Shown here in pieces: positions 41,162 to 42,783 of a DNA stretch of 42,783 nucleotides. The notes below the pieces were generated by a model that worked only from the letters and a program-made list of their open reading frames with translations, was not told the DNA's origin and did no database searches. Both the position numbers and the translations under genes were made by a program. The stretch spans positions 1-42,783 of the forward strand of contig JBAQFA010000015.1 in the NCBI GenBank assembly GCA_049287025.1, in the 5' to 3' direction. The stretch is from UBA11710 sp049287025 (GTDB lineage: Bacteria > Patescibacteriota > Patescibacteriia > Magasanikbacterales > UBA922). Position 1 is the stretch's first letter. The number at the start of each line of letters is the position of its first letter.

Positions 41162-41710
41162 GCGGACGGCCAGGAAGCGGCAGACGCCGCCCCAGCCGCC
41201 GCCGAACCAGCAGAGGCCGAGCCCGCGGCCGGAAACGCACCTGCTGAGGTAGGGCACGTTGCGGTAGCCGCCCGGGCCGACCCAGGAGGAGGTCTCTTTG
41301 TCGACGCACACGATGGGGAACTCGCGCTGGATCTCGGGGTAGGTCGCCCCGAACGCCAGCAGTTCCGCCAACGTGGCCGGACGCAGACCGTTCTGCTCGA
41401 AGTAGGACAACACGTCCTCGGAGCTAGCCGTCTTGTTCAGGTGGACGAGCTCGAGATCGATCGTCACGACGCCGTTGCCGTTGACCTTGAAGTTGGTGTC
41501 GTTGATGTCGTCATTCGACCAGTCGTAGCGACCGGCAGCGACCATCTCCTTCACCGACTTGCCGTAGTCCACGGACACGGTGTACTTCGAGGGCTGGCCG
41601 TTGACGGACTGGGGGTTCTGCAGGAAGACCTGCAGGAGTTCCCGAGTCACACGACCGGTCTTGCCCTGGGCAATCAGTTCGCCCAGTTGTTCAGTGGTGA
41701 TCTCGCTCAT
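41150..41710 (-). CDS. DGR target protein 1 (C-type-lectin-like)
   Basis: 186 aa, ribosome site GGAGAAAC. N-terminal helical region (about 1-40), then a strand-rich domain (YTVSVDYGKS, YDWSNDDINDTNFKVNGNG, PEIQREFPIV) and a C-terminal variable region from about residue 140 to the end (WVGPGGYRNV ... FLAVRK). The fold is expected to be CLec-like, displaying the variable residues for ligand binding. No signal peptide, so its place of action is unclear. The variable part is very rich in glycine because most template AAC codons became GGC or similar. GC-rich. It lies 99 bases downstream of target 2. Confidence 0.93.
   Translation of the reverse strand: MSEITTEQLGELIAQGKTGRVTRELLQVFLQNPQSVNGQPSKYTVSVDYGKSVKEMVAAGRYDWSNDDINDTNFKVNGNGVVTIDLELVHLNKTASSEDVLSYFEQNGLRPATLAELLAFGATYPEIQREFPIVCVDKETSSWVGPGGYRNVPYLSRCVSGRGLGLCWFGGGWGGVCRFLAVRKSA
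41162..41291 (-). repeat. DGR variable repeat 1
   Basis: Aligned to the TR it has 23 substitutions, all at template A of the coding strand: 20 A-to-G and 3 A-to-T. It covers the C-terminal end of target 1, ending shortly before the stop. Confidence 0.95.
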
Positions 41711-41739
41711 CGCGTTTCTCCCTATTCATCAGTTTTTGT

Positions 41740-41820
41740 GGCGAGGCGCTTCGCGCCACGAGCCCAAGGAATCGAGAACCGGTTCCGAGAACCCAAGGCT
41801 TCAAGCGCCTAGACGGACTT
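41740..41820 (-). repeat. 3' flank repeat of target 2 with hairpins
   Basis: Second copy of the flank at 41081-41161. GGAATCG/CGGTTCC (41768-41786) replaces GGAACTG/CAGTTCC of the other copy with pairing kept; GGCGC/GCGCC is shared (41745-41757); the stem nearest the stop is weaker. Confidence 0.75.
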
Positions 41821-42363
41821 GCGGACGGCCAGGAAGCGGCAGACGTCGTTCCAGCCGAGGCCGAACCAGTAGAGGCGGAGCCCGCGGTCGGAAACGTACC
41901 TGTCGAGGAAGGGCACGAAGCGGCTGCCGTCCGGGTCGACCCAGGAGGAGCCGAGGCACACGATCGGGAACTCGCGCTGGACGTCGGGGTAGGTCGCCCC
42001 GAACATCAGCAATTCTTCGACCGTAGCCGCGCGGAGACCGTTCGCCTCCATGTGGGACAGCACGTCCTTGGAACTCGCCGCCTTGTTGAGGTGGACGAGC
42101 TCGAGGGTGACGTTGGCCGTCCCCGTGCCCGACACGGGGAAGTTCCGCGAGCTGATGTTGTCGTTCGACCAGTTGTACCGGCCGTCCTTCTTCATCTGCT
42201 CCACGGTCTTCCCGTAGTCGATCACGACGGTGTAGACGCCCGTCTGCCCACCCGCGACGAGCTCTTTCGAGTTTGCCAGGAGGGCTTCGAGGCTTTCACG
42301 GGTGATCACACCCGCTTCCGCCTTGGCACGGATCTCGTCCAACAACTGTTCCAGGTTTCTCAT
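41809..42363 (-). CDS. DGR target protein 2 (C-type-lectin-like)
   Basis: 184 aa from ATG 42363, chosen for the site AAGGAGC before it; an open extension to 42513 has none and covers the leader hairpin. Same layout as target 1: helical N-terminus, YTVVIDYGKT, YNWSNDNISSRNFPVSGTG, PDVQREFPIV, then the variable end WVDPDGSRFV ... FLAVRK. Its variable residues are more mixed than those of target 1 (D, S, F, Y, L, R). It is the first gene of the tandem pair, behind a near-consensus promoter. Confidence 0.93.
   Translation of the reverse strand: MRNLEQLLDEIRAKAEAGVITRESLEALLANSKELVAGGQTGVYTVVIDYGKTVEQMKKDGRYNWSNDNISSRNFPVSGTGTANVTLELVHLNKAASSKDVLSHMEANGLRAATVEELLMFGATYPDVQREFPIVCLGSSWVDPDGSRFVPFLDRYVSDRGLRLYWFGLGWNDVCRFLAVRKSV
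41821..41950 (-). repeat. DGR variable repeat 2
   Basis: 18 substitutions against the TR, all at template A of the coding strand: 10 A-to-G, 6 A-to-T, 2 A-to-C. Confidence 0.95.
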
Positions 42364-42457
42364 CGGACTTGCTCCTTGGCATCCGCTGTCAAACAGGTCT
42401 ACATCCGGCCACATTGCCGAACATATTACTGCCAATAACAGACAGACACCTGCAAAT

Positions 42458-42480
42458 GGCCTAAGGGGTATCCTTTGGCC
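42458..42480 (-). promoter_or_regulatory. Leader hairpin of the target genes
   Basis: GGCC-a-AAGG / CCTT-a-GGCC stem in the roughly 190-base leader between promoter and ATG of target 2. Too far from the ATG to be a simple ribosome-site blocker. Confidence 0.5.
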
Positions 42481-42560
42481 TTCTTTTGACCAATTTAATG
42501 TAAATATAGACAAAAGAAAGCAAGGATAAACCCGTTTTTAAAGAACAATCCTAACAGAGC

Positions 42561-42589
42561 AGTATATCACTTTTAGGCTGGTTTGTCAA
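42561..42589 (-). promoter_or_regulatory. Promoter of the DGR target genes
   Basis: On the - strand: -35 TTGACA (42584-42589), 17-base spacer, -10 TATACT (42561-42566), nearly consensus. Confidence 0.8.
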
Positions 42590-42653
42590 TAGGCAAGGGG
42601 GATAAACGAGAAAAAACTAATCAACAAACACAAAAAACATACCCCCTTGCCTA
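42590..42653. repeat. Long-loop inverted repeat next to the right TIR
   Basis: Perfect 12-bp arms TAGGCAAGGGGG/CCCCCTTGCCTA (42590-42601/42642-42653) with a 40-base A-rich loop, filling the space between the target promoter and the TIR. It may insulate the terminus from transcription or take part in end processing. Confidence 0.7.
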
Positions 42654-42656
42654 AAA

Positions 42657-42783
42657 TTAACCAATCTGCTAAAATAATTAAGTAAATTTGGTCAGGTCGT
42701 TCAGAAAGTAATAACAGAATAAAGATAAATAGAAGTAATAGATATAATAATATAATAATGAGTTAAGTAATATATAATAAGTT
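42657..42783. repeat. Right terminal inverted repeat (127 bp)
   Basis: Exact reverse complement of 1-127, with the three TATTACTT sites in mirrored positions. Confidence 0.93.

Noticed and set aside
41809..42513. Longer start for target 2 (extra 50 residues with a hydrophobic stretch)
   Set aside because: The ATG at 42363 has a ribosome site and matches the N-terminal layout of target 1; the extension covers a leader hairpin and has no ribosome site.
1..42783. CRISPR arrays, tRNA, rRNA and insertion sequences
   Set aside because: No regularly spaced repeats, cloverleaf with conserved arms, rRNA segment or transposase was seen. The TIRs are far longer than those of an insertion sequence and lack a transposase.

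Overview
The window looks like a complete linear genetic element. Its first 127 bases and its last 127 bases are a perfect inverted repeat (1-127 and 42657-42783). The gene content points to Patescibacteria (Candidate Phyla Radiation) as host: a reduced VirD4/VirB2/VirB6/PrgI/VirB4/M23 type IV secretion operon of the kind common in that group, mostly AT-rich genes, and a diversity-generating retroelement (DGR) with C-type-lectin-like targets. Host assignment is inference; there is no rRNA, tRNA or ribosomal protein gene to confirm it. TGA is used as a stop, so this is not the recoded Gracilibacteria code.

Layout. 0-10.8 kb: left TIR, a short leader peptide, then nine tightly packed + strand genes for a type IV secretion/conjugation apparatus (coupling ATPase, replication-relaxation protein, pilin, polytopic VirB6-like protein, PrgI-like protein, VirB4 ATPase, M23 peptidase). 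A bidirectional terminator at 10.83-10.87 kb marks a strand switch; almost everything to its right is on the - strand. 10.9-15.2 kb: a zinc-ribbon protein behind a large structured RNA, then a DNA methyltransferase, Z1 helicase and 164-aa protein forming a restriction-like module. 15.4-20.1 kb: GC-rich genes for a peptide transporter (POT), a pilin-anchored M49 peptidase and two small membrane proteins. 20.2-28.4 kb: AT-rich cargo (YbaK deacylase, MFS, KamA radical SAM, DUF218, lipoprotein, GDPD, DUF2000, EamA). 28.5-34 kb: small GC-rich cassettes, a nuclease-like protein and a MazG-like protein. 34.2-39 kb: DUF378 protein and a defence pair (OLD nuclease plus Mrr-nSTAND NTPase) with a YHYH protein. 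39.1-42.6 kb: complete DGR (RT, Avd, template repeat, two tandem target genes), then the right TIR.

Main points. (1) TIRs plus two unequal, strand-biased halves resemble the architecture reported for archaeal Borg elements, here with bacterial content. (2) The DGR looks recently active: 41 of 41 substitutions between the template repeat and the two variable repeats are at template adenines (T on the + strand). (3) The POT transporter, the M49 peptidase and a lectin-like gene share a promoter and a 5' leader with hairpins whose stems change sequence but keep pairing, so they may form one regulon for using peptides from outside. (4) The GC-rich genes sit as islands in an AT-rich backbone, each with a TTGACA-type promoter, a strong ribosome binding site, and often a long-loop inverted repeat after the gene, as if acquired as self-contained cassettes.

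No replication initiator, polymerase, partition gene, CRISPR array, insertion sequence, tRNA or rRNA was recognised.
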